Of a stretch of 8,259 nucleotides of DNA, positions 1 through 6,325 are shown piece after piece. The notes under the pieces are model-generated. The model was given only the letters and a program-made list of their open reading frames with translations, did not search any database and was not told the origin of the DNA. Origin of the DNA: Bacteriovoracaceae bacterium UBA2428 (GTDB lineage Bacteria; Bdellovibrionota; UBA2428); contig DDRA01000079.1 in NCBI GenBank assembly GCA_002343545.1, forward strand, positions 22,278-30,536, written 5' to 3'. How positions within the stretch are numbered: position 1 is the first letter of the stretch; each line of letters starts with the position of its first letter. The position numbers were made by a program, and so were the translations under genes.

Positions 1-239
1 ACCACGGCCCCTTCGGACTGCGCGACGAACAGAGCGCGGCCATCCTGAACGAACTGAACGAGCGTCGCTACGAAAGCGCCCGCCACGAAGAGAGCCGCGT
101 GGCGGCCGCGGCGTTTCTGCGACGGCTCTCGGGCGGCGATCCCCGCGCCTGGAACGAACGCGAGCGGGAAAGCCTGCGGGCTTTCTTCCACTCGGATCTC
201 TCCGAAAAGCTGCGCTTCGCCCGGGGAGGTCGGCCATGA
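1..239 (+). CDS. Unrecognised protein, 3' end only (partial)
   Basis: This is the C-terminal 78 residues of a gene that begins left of the window, read from base 3 to a TGA at 237-239. The frame is chosen because its third codon positions are strongly G/C. The alternative open frame, continuous with the next gene, gives an implausible Arg/Pro-rich shadow. The visible part is highly charged, rich in Glu, Arg and Ala, and looks helical. It has no membrane segment and no motif I recognise. Its stop overlaps the next start (ATGA), so it is probably in an operon and translationally coupled with the PilZ gene. Function unknown. Confidence 0.7.
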   Translation, partial: HGPFGLRDEQSAAILNELNERRYESARHEESRVAAAAFLRRLSGGDPRAWNERERESLRAFFHSDLSEKLRFARGGRP

Positions 240-556
240 ACGAAAAATTCCGCGAGGCTCGCCGCTTTCTGCTGGAACGCCCGGCTGTGCTGATCGACCC
301 ATCCACCCGATTCAAGGTGGGCTCGCTCGTGCTCGATCTTTCGCTGACGGGCGCGAGCCTCGAGCTTCCTCCCGGCATCAAGCTTCCTAAGATCGTCGAC
401 CTTCGCTGGGAACCCCTGACGGGCGCGCCGCCGCTCGTCTTGAAGTGCGAGCTCGTTTGGCAAAAGGCGGCACGCGCGGGCGTGCGCTTCCAAAACATGC
501 CGCCCAAGACACGAACCTTGCTCGATCGCTTCCTCAATATCCGCTTCGCGGATTAA
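236..556 (+). CDS. PilZ-domain protein (putative c-di-GMP binding)
   Basis: This 106-residue protein is essentially one PilZ domain, the usual receptor fold for the second messenger cyclic di-GMP. The two ligand-binding signatures can be picked out: R6xxxR10 near the N-terminus, and DLSLTG at 34-39, which fits (D/N)xSxxG. A typical C-terminal strand pattern follows (ELVW about 72-75, then AGVRF about 81-85), with a helical end. The start ATG at 236 overlaps the TGA of the preceding gene. It is preceded by a good Shine-Dalgarno, GGGGAGGT at 223-230, with 5 bases of spacing. There is no effector domain, so it would act through a partner, as in motility, exopolysaccharide or pilus control. The domain call is fairly secure. 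Actual ligand binding is inference, because the first arginine motif sits unusually close to the N-terminus. It converges on the rhomboid gene, 20 bases away. Confidence 0.85.
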   Translation: MNEKFREARRFLLERPAVLIDPSTRFKVGSLVLDLSLTGASLELPPGIKLPKIVDLRWEPLTGAPPLVLKCELVWQKAARAGVRFQNMPPKTRTLLDRFLNIRFAD

Positions 557-576
557 AGGGCGCCTAGCCTGACGCC

Positions 577-1374
577 TCAGTTCCAGGTAACGGGGTACTT
601 GCCGGAGCCCGAGCGCTCGTCGTTGTTGACGACCACGCTTAAGCGGCGCTTGAGTTCGTCGCGGTCCATCGGGCGACGACGTCCGAAGGGACCCCCGCCG
701 AAACCGCCCAGATCCTTGCCGAAGAACTTGAGCAGGAGGTAACCCGTCACGAGCCCACCGAGATGCACGAGGTGAGCCACGCCGCCGCCCGTCTTAGGGT
801 CGCCGTAGAAGACCGCCGAAAGGAACGTCATCGCGGCCATGAGCGCGGTGAAGTGCTTGGCCTTCATCGGAGCGATGAAGAATACGAGGATCACGGCTTC
901 GCCGAAAAGCATTCCGAAACCGACCATCAAGCCGTAGAGCGATCCCGAGGCGCCGATCACGGGGATCCCACCGAGTTCCGCCGCGCCACCGTAGCCGAAG
1001 AGCGAAAGCGCGAGCCAAACGATCGAGTGAAGGATGGCGCCGCCCACGGCGCAAAGCCCGTAGAACCAGAGGAAGCGTTTCGTACCCCAACGTCGCTCAA
1101 GCTCCGATCCCATCGTGTAGAGGACGAGCGCGTTGAGCATGAGATGCCCCATCCCCCCGTGGAGGAAGGGGTAAGTCAGGATCTGCCAAAGACGTCCGGA
1201 GAAGAAGGCCTCGGGACTGAACCCCAGCCAGTAGGTGGCCGACACGCCCAAAAAGTTTTCGAGACTGAGCTGAAGCACGAAGCCCACCGCGATCGCGATG
1301 AGCAAACCCTTCACGGCGGGCGTCAAGCGCGGCTGAAACGCCGCCCCGAAGCCACCTTGACCGTAGGCGTTCAT
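577..1374 (-). CDS. Rhomboid family intramembrane serine protease
   Basis: This 265-residue polytopic membrane protein has the rhomboid signatures. The H72-x4-H77-x3-N81 stretch (FLHGGMGHLMLN) lies in the second core helix. The serine loop GASG at 141-144 carries the nucleophile S143. The last core helix has H201-xx-H204-x-GG-xxx-G, in which H204 is the likely catalytic base of the Ser-His dyad. About six hydrophobic segments are visible between 21 and 215. A Gly-rich linker (223-231) and a basic, non-hydrophobic tail follow, ending near residue 265. The family cleaves transmembrane segments of other membrane proteins within the bilayer. The ATG at 1372-1374 overlaps the TGA of the upstream 108-residue exported protein, so translation is probably coupled. 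AAGGGAG lies about 10 bases upstream and is suboptimal. All catalytic residues are present, so an active protease is expected; the substrate is unknown. Confidence 0.93.
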   Translation of the reverse strand: MNAYGQGGFGAAFQPRLTPAVKGLLIAIAVGFVLQLSLENFLGVSATYWLGFSPEAFFSGRLWQILTYPFLHGGMGHLMLNALVLYTMGSELERRWGTKRFLWFYGLCAVGGAILHSIVWLALSLFGYGGAAELGGIPVIGASGSLYGLMVGFGMLFGEAVILVFFIAPMKAKHFTALMAAMTFLSAVFYGDPKTGGGVAHLVHLGGLVTGYLLLKFFGKDLGGFGGGPFGRRRPMDRDELKRRLSVVVNNDERSGSGKYPVTWN

Positions 1375-1697
1375 AAGAGGGTCGCTCCCTTCTCGTCCTT
1401 ATTTTGTTCGAGCGCGTCCAAACTTTCGTCGGACAAATCGTAATAAAGGAAAGAGCGAATCGAGTCGGGCAGGAGGTCCGCTTCCCACTCCACGAAACCC
1501 GCGGCCGCTCCGAGGGGCACCTCTTCGGCGGCGGCGAGTCGCTCCTGTTCGAGTTGGTTTTCGAGGGACTGAAGCCCTTCGAGGAGCTGCCGAACCGGAA
1601 TCGAGGAACGGGCCGAACCCGCGAACGCGGAGGCCGAGGCCAAGACGGCAAAAAGCCCGAAGCAGATTTTATGCATCCACTTCAGGCTTTTCGACAT
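1371..1697 (-). CDS. Small exported protein, unknown function
   Basis: This 108-residue protein has a classical Sec signal peptide: basic start (K3, K6, K10), hydrophobic core about 11-24, and probable cleavage after A26 (AFA before GS). The mature part is about 80 residues and acidic. It has a short helical, coiled-coil-like segment (about 36-59), then an aromatic/acidic stretch with WEADLLPDS and FLYYDLSDE. I recognise no family. The ATG at 1695-1697 has no evident Shine-Dalgarno; the in-frame Met8 is an alternative start with a weak one. Its stop overlaps the rhomboid start by four bases. That makes it a candidate partner, regulator or coincidental neighbour of the protease, but it has no transmembrane segment apart from the signal. 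It lies 31 bases downstream of the outer-membrane protein gene. Confidence 0.72.
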   Translation of the reverse strand: MSKSLKWMHKICFGLFAVLASASAFAGSARSSIPVRQLLEGLQSLENQLEQERLAAAEEVPLGAAAGFVEWEADLLPDSIRSFLYYDLSDESLDALEQNKDEKGATLL

Positions 1698-1712
1698 AGG
1701 GCTTGGATCTTA

Positions 1713-1726
1713 CACGAAAAATCGTG
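1713..1726 (-). other. Small hairpin between outer-membrane protein gene and next gene
   Basis: CACGA and TCGTG form a perfect 5-bp stem with an all-T (read on the - strand) 4-base loop, located just after the stop of the outer-membrane protein gene. The T run is in the loop and not after the stem, so this is not a convincing intrinsic terminator. A -10-like TAAGAT (1707-1712) follows it directly, 9 bases before the next ATG. Confidence 0.35.
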
Positions 1727-1728
1727 CT

Positions 1729-2538
1729 TTAGAACACTCGGGCCAATTCGATGTAGTACGCGCCGCCCTTCTTCGACATGAGCGTGAAGCCCTTGCCGAA
1801 GGCCGAGGGACCGTGGCTGAAGCCCACTTCGATGCTCGTGTCCCAGATCGCCGGGCTCGAGTAAGCCACGCCGTAGGAGTGGTAGAAGCGGTGCTTGAAC
1901 GAACCTTCCGTAGCGCCCTGGGCCGCCAGAACGAGCGCGCCGTCAACGGTCCAGTTGAGGTTCGCCGAGAAGGATTCCGAGATTTGGTAGCTCGGGAGGA
2001 ACTCGAGCACGTGCGAGTAGATCGCGTTACCCGTGCGCTTGTCGCCCGCTTCGCCCGTCGAGAGGACTTGGTAGCGATTGCGCAGAAGGCCGGCCGAAAG
2101 GGTCAAACGGCCCAAGATGTTCAGCTTGCTGTCCAAGAACGAACGCGAGATGTCCGGACGGACCGAAAGCGTACCGAACGAGCCGGCTTCTTGCAGAGCC
2201 ATCGTCGTCGGCAACGCGTAGCGGTACATCATGCCGACCTTCCAAGCGCCGACGCGAGCGAGCGAATTGTCACGCAGGTAGATACGAGCGTAGGTGTGCG
2301 AAGCCGAAACCGCGCTCTTGCCACCCGTCGTCAAGTTGAAGTCCGTGCGGAGCTCGGGGATGAGGGAGTAACGATCGTTGATCTTAACGGTGTTCGCCAA
2401 GTAAACGAGACCCGAGAAGTCGCCGACGACGGATTCAAAGGTGTTCCCCATCAAGAGAACGACCGTGGTAGGGCCGGCGAAAACGGGCGCCTGGGAAAGG
2501 CCCAAAGCCAAAGCAATAATCTTCGAAATCTGTTTCAT
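1729..2538 (-). CDS. Probable outer-membrane beta-barrel protein, unknown family
   Basis: This 269-residue protein begins with a Sec signal peptide (MKQISKIIALALGLSQAPVFA, probable cleavage after residue 21). The rest is a succession of short alternating hydrophobic/polar segments typical of transmembrane beta strands, such as YSLIPELRTDFNL, HTYARIYL, LGRLTLSAGLL and FSANLNWTVDGALV. It ends in ...YYIELARVF. A terminal Phe with alternating hydrophobics is the standard BAM recognition signature. I cannot name the family; a small porin-like or structural barrel is likely. The start has a clear Shine-Dalgarno, GAGGAGA at 2541-2547, though with short spacing. The 5' intergenic region holds a triple heptad repeat but no convincing promoter. 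It may be cotranscribed with the two genes downstream; only a 5-bp hairpin (1713-1726) lies between. Confidence 0.78.
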   Translation of the reverse strand: MKQISKIIALALGLSQAPVFAGPTTVVLLMGNTFESVVGDFSGLVYLANTVKINDRYSLIPELRTDFNLTTGGKSAVSASHTYARIYLRDNSLARVGAWKVGMMYRYALPTTMALQEAGSFGTLSVRPDISRSFLDSKLNILGRLTLSAGLLRNRYQVLSTGEAGDKRTGNAIYSHVLEFLPSYQISESFSANLNWTVDGALVLAAQGATEGSFKHRFYHSYGVAYSSPAIWDTSIEVGFSHGPSAFGKGFTLMSKKGGAYYIELARVF

Positions 2539-2605
2539 AATCTCCTCGAAAAATTCCCCTAAAATTGCGGTCGGGCGCCAACCTCAAACGGTTTACGCCC
2601 TCAGT

Positions 2606-2624
2606 CAAGGTGCAAGGTACAAGG
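2606..2624. repeat. Three CAAGG motifs at 7-base period
   Basis: CAAGG occurs at 2606-2610, 2613-2617 and 2620-2624, exactly 7 bases apart (on the - strand CCTTG, preceded by A twice). It lies 68-86 bases upstream of the outer-membrane protein ATG, in the only long leader of that gene. It could be a protein-binding site, or chance in a short low-complexity tract. Confidence 0.35.
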
Positions 2625-2682
2625 AAAGGCTCTTAAAGACAGCGAAAGCCGCATATTGAGCCCATCAAAAGCTCGATATGAC

Positions 2683-2729
2683 AAAAAACGCCTACGCCCT
2701 TCCGTTTGAGCGGAGGGGCGAGGCTTTTT
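2683..2729 (-). terminator. Rho-independent terminator of enolase (probably bidirectional)
   Basis: The stem spans 2690-2724. Outer GCCT/AGGC, then CGCCC/GGGCG, then TCCG/CGGA around a 6-base loop, with one bulged base and one imperfect pair. On the - strand it is followed by six T's (complement of 2683-2688), about 10 bases after the enolase stop. On the + strand it is followed by five T's (2725-2729), and the imperfect pair becomes a G.T wobble, so it can stop transcription both ways. It isolates enolase from the outer-membrane protein gene. Confidence 0.85.
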
Positions 2730-2734
2730 CTGGC

Positions 2735-4018
<1,284 letters not shown>

Positions 4019-4029
4019 AAGTGCCCACA

Positions 4030-4057
4030 GGGATAGCACGACGGCCGGAGCAGGCAA
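4030..4057 (-). promoter_or_regulatory. Candidate eno promoter (possibly leaderless transcript)
   Basis: On the - strand a -35-like TTGCCT (4052-4057) and a -10-like TATCCC (4030-4035) are separated by 16 bases, with TG one base before the -10 (extended -10). Only 11 bases separate the -10 from the eno ATG, which would give a leader of a few bases. That fits the lack of a Shine-Dalgarno. The -10 matches the sigma70 consensus only in its first three bases, so this is tentative. Confidence 0.3.
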
Positions 4058-4066
4058 CGCCCCCAC

Positions 4067-4119
4067 TGGGACAGGCTCAACGACTTGGCGCGGAAAATGC
4101 TTGGGCCGATCCTGTCCCA
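4067..4119 (+). other. Alternative 9-bp pairing competing with the long hairpin
   Basis: TGGGACAGG at 4067-4075 is the exact reverse complement of CCTGTCCCA at 4111-4119. The second segment is also the inner left arm of the 18-bp hairpin at 4100-4138, so the two pairings are mutually exclusive. In a + strand transcript the 9-bp helix would form first and the 18-bp hairpin would then displace it. This is the geometry of a conformational switch, but a coincidence cannot be excluded. Confidence 0.45.
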
Positions 4120-4138
4120 CGGACGGGATCGGCCCAAG
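4100..4138 (+). other. 18-bp near-perfect hairpin upstream of the mini-ORF
   Basis: The left arm 4100-4117 (CTTGGGCCGATCCTGTCC) pairs with 4121-4138 around a 3-base loop (CAC). All 18 pairs form; the only non-Watson-Crick pair is T4113 with G4125. That is a U.G wobble in a + strand RNA but an A/C mismatch in the - strand RNA, so the fold is better on the + strand. No T tract follows, so it is not an ordinary terminator. It ends two bases before the Shine-Dalgarno hairpin and may protect the 5' end of a transcript or take part in switching. Confidence 0.7.
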
Positions 4139-4139
4139 G

Positions 4140-4164
4140 AAGGACCCCTTGAAAGGAGGTCCTT
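4140..4164 (+). promoter_or_regulatory. Ribosome binding site sequestered in a hairpin
   Basis: AAGGACC (4140-4146) pairs with GGTCCTT (4158-4164), and CCT (4147-4149) pairs with AGG (4154-4156). The loop is TGAA and A4157 is bulged. The 3' arm contains AGGAGGT (4154-4160), an almost perfect anti-16S match. The helix ends at the base before the ATG at 4165, so the whole Shine-Dalgarno is paired when folded. Spacing from GGAGG to ATG is 5 bases. This would repress translation until the hairpin is opened by a trans factor, RNA processing, temperature or coupled transcription. Confidence 0.65.
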
Positions 4165-4305
4165 ATGCAAGACTGGCAGTTAGCCCTGCTTATCCTGCAA
4201 GTACTGAGAGAACTAGCAGTGTTGCTAGTTCTCCTTTCGGCGAAAGCCGAAAGGCTCTTGAGTCGTAAAAACCGAAGAAAGCGTCGATCCTCGCGGTCAA
4301 GCTAA
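4165..4305 (+). CDS. 46-residue Leu-rich, Arg-tailed mini-protein (putative small membrane peptide)
   Basis: The ORF runs from ATG at 4165 to TAA at 4303-4305, directly behind a strong but hairpin-embedded Shine-Dalgarno. The peptide begins MQDWQ. It has a hydrophobic or amphipathic helix at about 6-24 (12 Leu overall; R15 and E16 interrupt it), then a strongly basic tail at 34-44 with eight Arg/Lys. Short hydrophobic helix plus basic tail is the general architecture of many type I toxin peptides and other small membrane proteins. I recognise no specific family. Codons such as TTA, CTA, GTA, AGA and AGT look uncommon beside the neighbouring genes. It lies alone on the + strand, between divergently oriented eno and the convergent end of the cpaF operon, with no + strand gene downstream for it to serve as a leader peptide. 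Alternatives are a structured non-coding RNA with an accidental ORF, or a palindromic repeat element. Confidence 0.5.
   Translation: MQDWQLALLILQVLRELAVLLVLLSAKAERLLSRKNRRKRRSSRSS
4208..4253 (+). other. Two abutting hairpins inside the mini-ORF, one with GAAA tetraloop
   Basis: The first is a perfect 11-bp stem, GAGAACTAGCA (4208-4218) with TGCTAGTTCTC (4223-4233), loop GTGT. The second follows with no gap: 8 bp, CTTTCGGC (4234-4241) with GCCGAAAG (4246-4253), loop GAAA. The loop is of the stable GNRA type only when read on the + strand. The pair covers codons 15 to 30 of the mini-ORF and could stack coaxially. It indicates selection for RNA structure as well as, or instead of, peptide. Confidence 0.65.
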
Positions 4306-4369
4306 ACCGACGTTCGGCGTGATCCGAACCTAGCGGGCAAGGAAAGCCCCATTCCGTCCGGGGGACGCC
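4306..4369. other. Rest of the intergenic segment: three minor hairpins, no clear terminator
   Basis: After the mini-ORF stop come GTTCGG/CCGAAC (4312-4317 with 4324-4329), GGGC/GCCC (4335-4338 with 4346-4349) and CGTCC/GGACG (4355-4359 with 4363-4367). None is followed by a convincing T run on either strand. I see neither a terminator for the mini-ORF transcript nor one for the - strand operon ending at 4370. Confidence 0.4.
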
Positions 4370-5764
4370 TTACTTGTTGTAATAGGGATCTTCGACGCTC
4401 TGACCGTCCGACTTCAACCGAAGTCCCGGAGCGAGAATCGCGTTGGGATCGTTCGCGTTAGCCCAAGGCGGCAACGGAAGTTTGTTGTCCTCCGTAAAGG
4501 CGCGATGATTGTAGTTGAAGTTTTTCGGTCGTTCCCAAACTCGGAGGTCTCCGTTTGCGTCCCGCATGACCTCCCAGCGGCGGCCGGAAACGGGATTCAC
4601 CCACACCGCGGATGAGAATTGTTCCTCACCACGGAAATCGAGCCCAAAACCCGAAAGCTCCGGGCTCGAGTTAGGGTTCGACGCTCGAAAGCGTGCGACC
4701 TCCTGTCCGAACTCCGAGTCCGCCGGAAGCCGTTTGGCGAAGCCTTCCCGTAGCAATTTTTCCGTCTCGCTTCGCTGGGCGTTCGACAAAAGTTCGAGAT
4801 TCCCGAAGCCGTTCTTAGCCTTGTACCACGGCAAGCTTTCGGCAATGTACTCCGCCTTCTGCTCTATCTGCTCTTCGGTCCACTCCGGAAAGCGTTTCCG
4901 AATCTCGCGGAGGTAGTGCTCTTTGACGAGCGGGCGCTCGGGATCAACGTCGAGAGTCGCATCCGTGATGATGAGGTCCTTGGGATCGACAGGCGACTCG
5001 AGCGGCCTGCCCTCTTTCACTTCGTGTTTAAGAACGACGCTCGGGACATTGTCGCAGGCGAGTCCGAACTCGCGTCTATCGGGGATGGGTAAATCGACTC
5101 GGTCGAGGGTCGAGGCACCTTCGGGTATCACAATCGCAAAACTCGCCGTACCGATCTTGAGATAGAAAGTGAGCACACGTGGCTGTCCAGGTACCGAGGC
5201 TTTCGCAACGACCAAGTTCACTACCTCTGCGGTGCCTACATGGTCGCCAGTCAGTGCCTCGGGCACCTTTTGGGCAGCCACATTTCTTCGCAAGGCATAA
5301 ACCTTATCGAGAAGCGCGAAAAACTTCGCAGCCGGCTCGGGCCGATTGCGATCAAATGTTTCGAGCTCGGCCTCCAAGGCCTTGAGCTTGTCTTTATCCT
5401 GCTTGTACTTGGAGGCACGTTCGGACAAAAAGCCCCTCAATCGAGCGTTCAGAGGGGCGAGATTTTTGGGATCGAAGTTTCCGACCTGTCCGAGCGTGGC
5501 CCCCAAGGCGTTCACAAAGTTTGTCGGCTTCAAAGTGTCACGACGAGTGAACTCGCCGTCGATGTTCCCTGCGAACCAATGCCGGGCACAAAGAATGTCG
5601 CAAAGTCCGCGAGAAGGGTGATCCAGAGAGAGAGCCTCTTTTGTGTCCGCTCCACAAAGCTGCGGGGACTGGCCCGACTTGACGAGTTCCTCGATGACTT
5701 TCTTCTCATGCGCGGATCCGTGGGACACGGCAAAGAGCACGAAAAGTCCGATGAGAGCTTTCAT
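4370..5764 (-). CDS. Exported protein of unknown function, last gene of the cpaF-like operon
   Basis: This 464-residue protein has a Sec signal peptide (hydrophobic 3-14, probable cleavage after A18 in HGSA). The mature part contains four cysteines (C37, C55, C59, C237), the first three clustered near the N-terminus. A charged, probably coiled-coil helix spans about 114-166. A beta-rich middle (about 178-245, with TFYLKIGTASFAIVIPEG) follows, and then a charged helical stretch (about 277-345). The C-terminal part is Trp/Asn/Pro-rich (WVNPVSGRRWEVMRDANG, then NFNYNHRAF). No transmembrane anchor or lipobox is seen, so a periplasmic or secreted location is likely. I recognise no family. The ATG at 5762-5764 follows the stop of the preceding gene by 7 bases, with only a weak AGGT as ribosome site, suggesting coupled translation. 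The last stretch is not obviously degenerate, so the gene appears intact. Confidence 0.82.
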   Translation of the reverse strand: MKALIGLFVLFAVSHGSAHEKKVIEELVKSGQSPQLCGADTKEALSLDHPSRGLCDILCARHWFAGNIDGEFTRRDTLKPTNFVNALGATLGQVGNFDPKNLAPLNARLRGFLSERASKYKQDKDKLKALEAELETFDRNRPEPAAKFFALLDKVYALRRNVAAQKVPEALTGDHVGTAEVVNLVVAKASVPGQPRVLTFYLKIGTASFAIVIPEGASTLDRVDLPIPDRREFGLACDNVPSVVLKHEVKEGRPLESPVDPKDLIITDATLDVDPERPLVKEHYLREIRKRFPEWTEEQIEQKAEYIAESLPWYKAKNGFGNLELLSNAQRSETEKLLREGFAKRLPADSEFGQEVARFRASNPNSSPELSGFGLDFRGEEQFSSAVWVNPVSGRRWEVMRDANGDLRVWERPKNFNYNHRAFTEDNKLPLPPWANANDPNAILAPGLRLKSDGQSVEDPYYNK

Positions 5765-5771
5765 TGTCTAC

Positions 5772-6323
5772 CTATTCGTAGAATTTGGCGCGGGTGGGGT
5801 CGTACTTCTCTTCTTCCGGCTTCCACTTCGGATCGACGAAACGTTTGTACTTGCGGTTCAGGCGACTCAGCAGCAGCGAGCCTTCGCGGCCGCCGAGCTC
5901 CTCGCCGACGAGGTCGGCGATTTGATCCGCGGAAACGCCGCGACGTTCGCGGGCCATTTTGCCGCGCAGGTTTTCGAGGATCTTTTGCGTGAGGAGCGAA
6001 GTGAAGCGCTCGTCTTCGATCGTGAGATAACCCGCGTCCGTCCAAGCCTTGCGGTTGCGCTCGAACTCCTTGATCTGCACGTCGAGCATGGCTTCGCCGA
6101 TCCGGAAGGCGTCCGCGGGCTTCTGCGGCAGCAACCGCTCGATCTCTTCTTCGAAGAATTCCGCGAGGCCGCCGGACTCGATTTCGTTGAGCGAAACGGA
6201 CTTCGCCGCCGGGATCGCTTCCGTCGTCTCGTTGCTCGGCTTGCGCTTCGCGTTCTTGCCGTTCGCGACCGCGTCGGAAAAGACGAGCGTGGCGAGGGAG
6301 AGAGCGAGAAGAGTCGAAATCAT
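5772..6323 (-). CDS. Exported helical protein of unknown function
   Basis: This 183-residue protein has a signal peptide (hydrophobic 2-16, probable cleavage after A20 in DAVA before NG). Next come a polar linker (21-45) and a largely alpha-helical, highly charged remainder with no membrane segment (e.g. FFEEEIERLL 56-65, IKEFERNRKAW 84-94). The C-terminus is basic then acidic (SRLNRKYKRF 153-162, ending near DPTRAKFYE). No family recognised. The ATG at 6321-6323 is chosen because it creates the signal peptide and lies 2 bases after the stop of the ATPase gene; longer readings would overlap that gene massively. Its stop is 7 bases before the next gene. Operon position suggests a periplasmic partner of the ATPase-driven machine; that is inference. 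Confidence 0.8.
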   Translation of the reverse strand: MISTLLALSLATLVFSDAVANGKNAKRKPSNETTEAIPAAKSVSLNEIESGGLAEFFEEEIERLLPQKPADAFRIGEAMLDVQIKEFERNRKAWTDAGYLTIEDERFTSLLTQKILENLRGKMARERRGVSADQIADLVGEELGGREGSLLLSRLNRKYKRFVDPKWKPEEEKYDPTRAKFYE

Positions 6324-6325
6324 CG

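Noticed and set aside
763..1443. 226-codon open frame on the + strand across the rhomboid gene
   Set aside because: Shadow of the rhomboid, whose catalytic motifs are all on the - strand.
4019..4120. 34-residue N-terminal extension of enolase
   Set aside because: Enolases begin at the [17 protein letters not shown] position; the extension is non-homologous and overlaps the hairpin segment.
4100..4138. Rho-independent terminator
   Set aside because: The stem is long and stable, but neither strand has a T run directly after it.
4165..4305. Leu-rich attenuation leader peptide
   Set aside because: The peptide has 12 leucines, but no biosynthetic gene follows on the + strand and there is no terminator/antiterminator with a T run after it.
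4100..4369. Known structured RNAs (tmRNA, SRP RNA, RNase P RNA, group II intron domain V)
   Set aside because: The conserved cores of these RNAs were looked for on both strands and were not found; GGAAAG-like stretches alone are insufficient.
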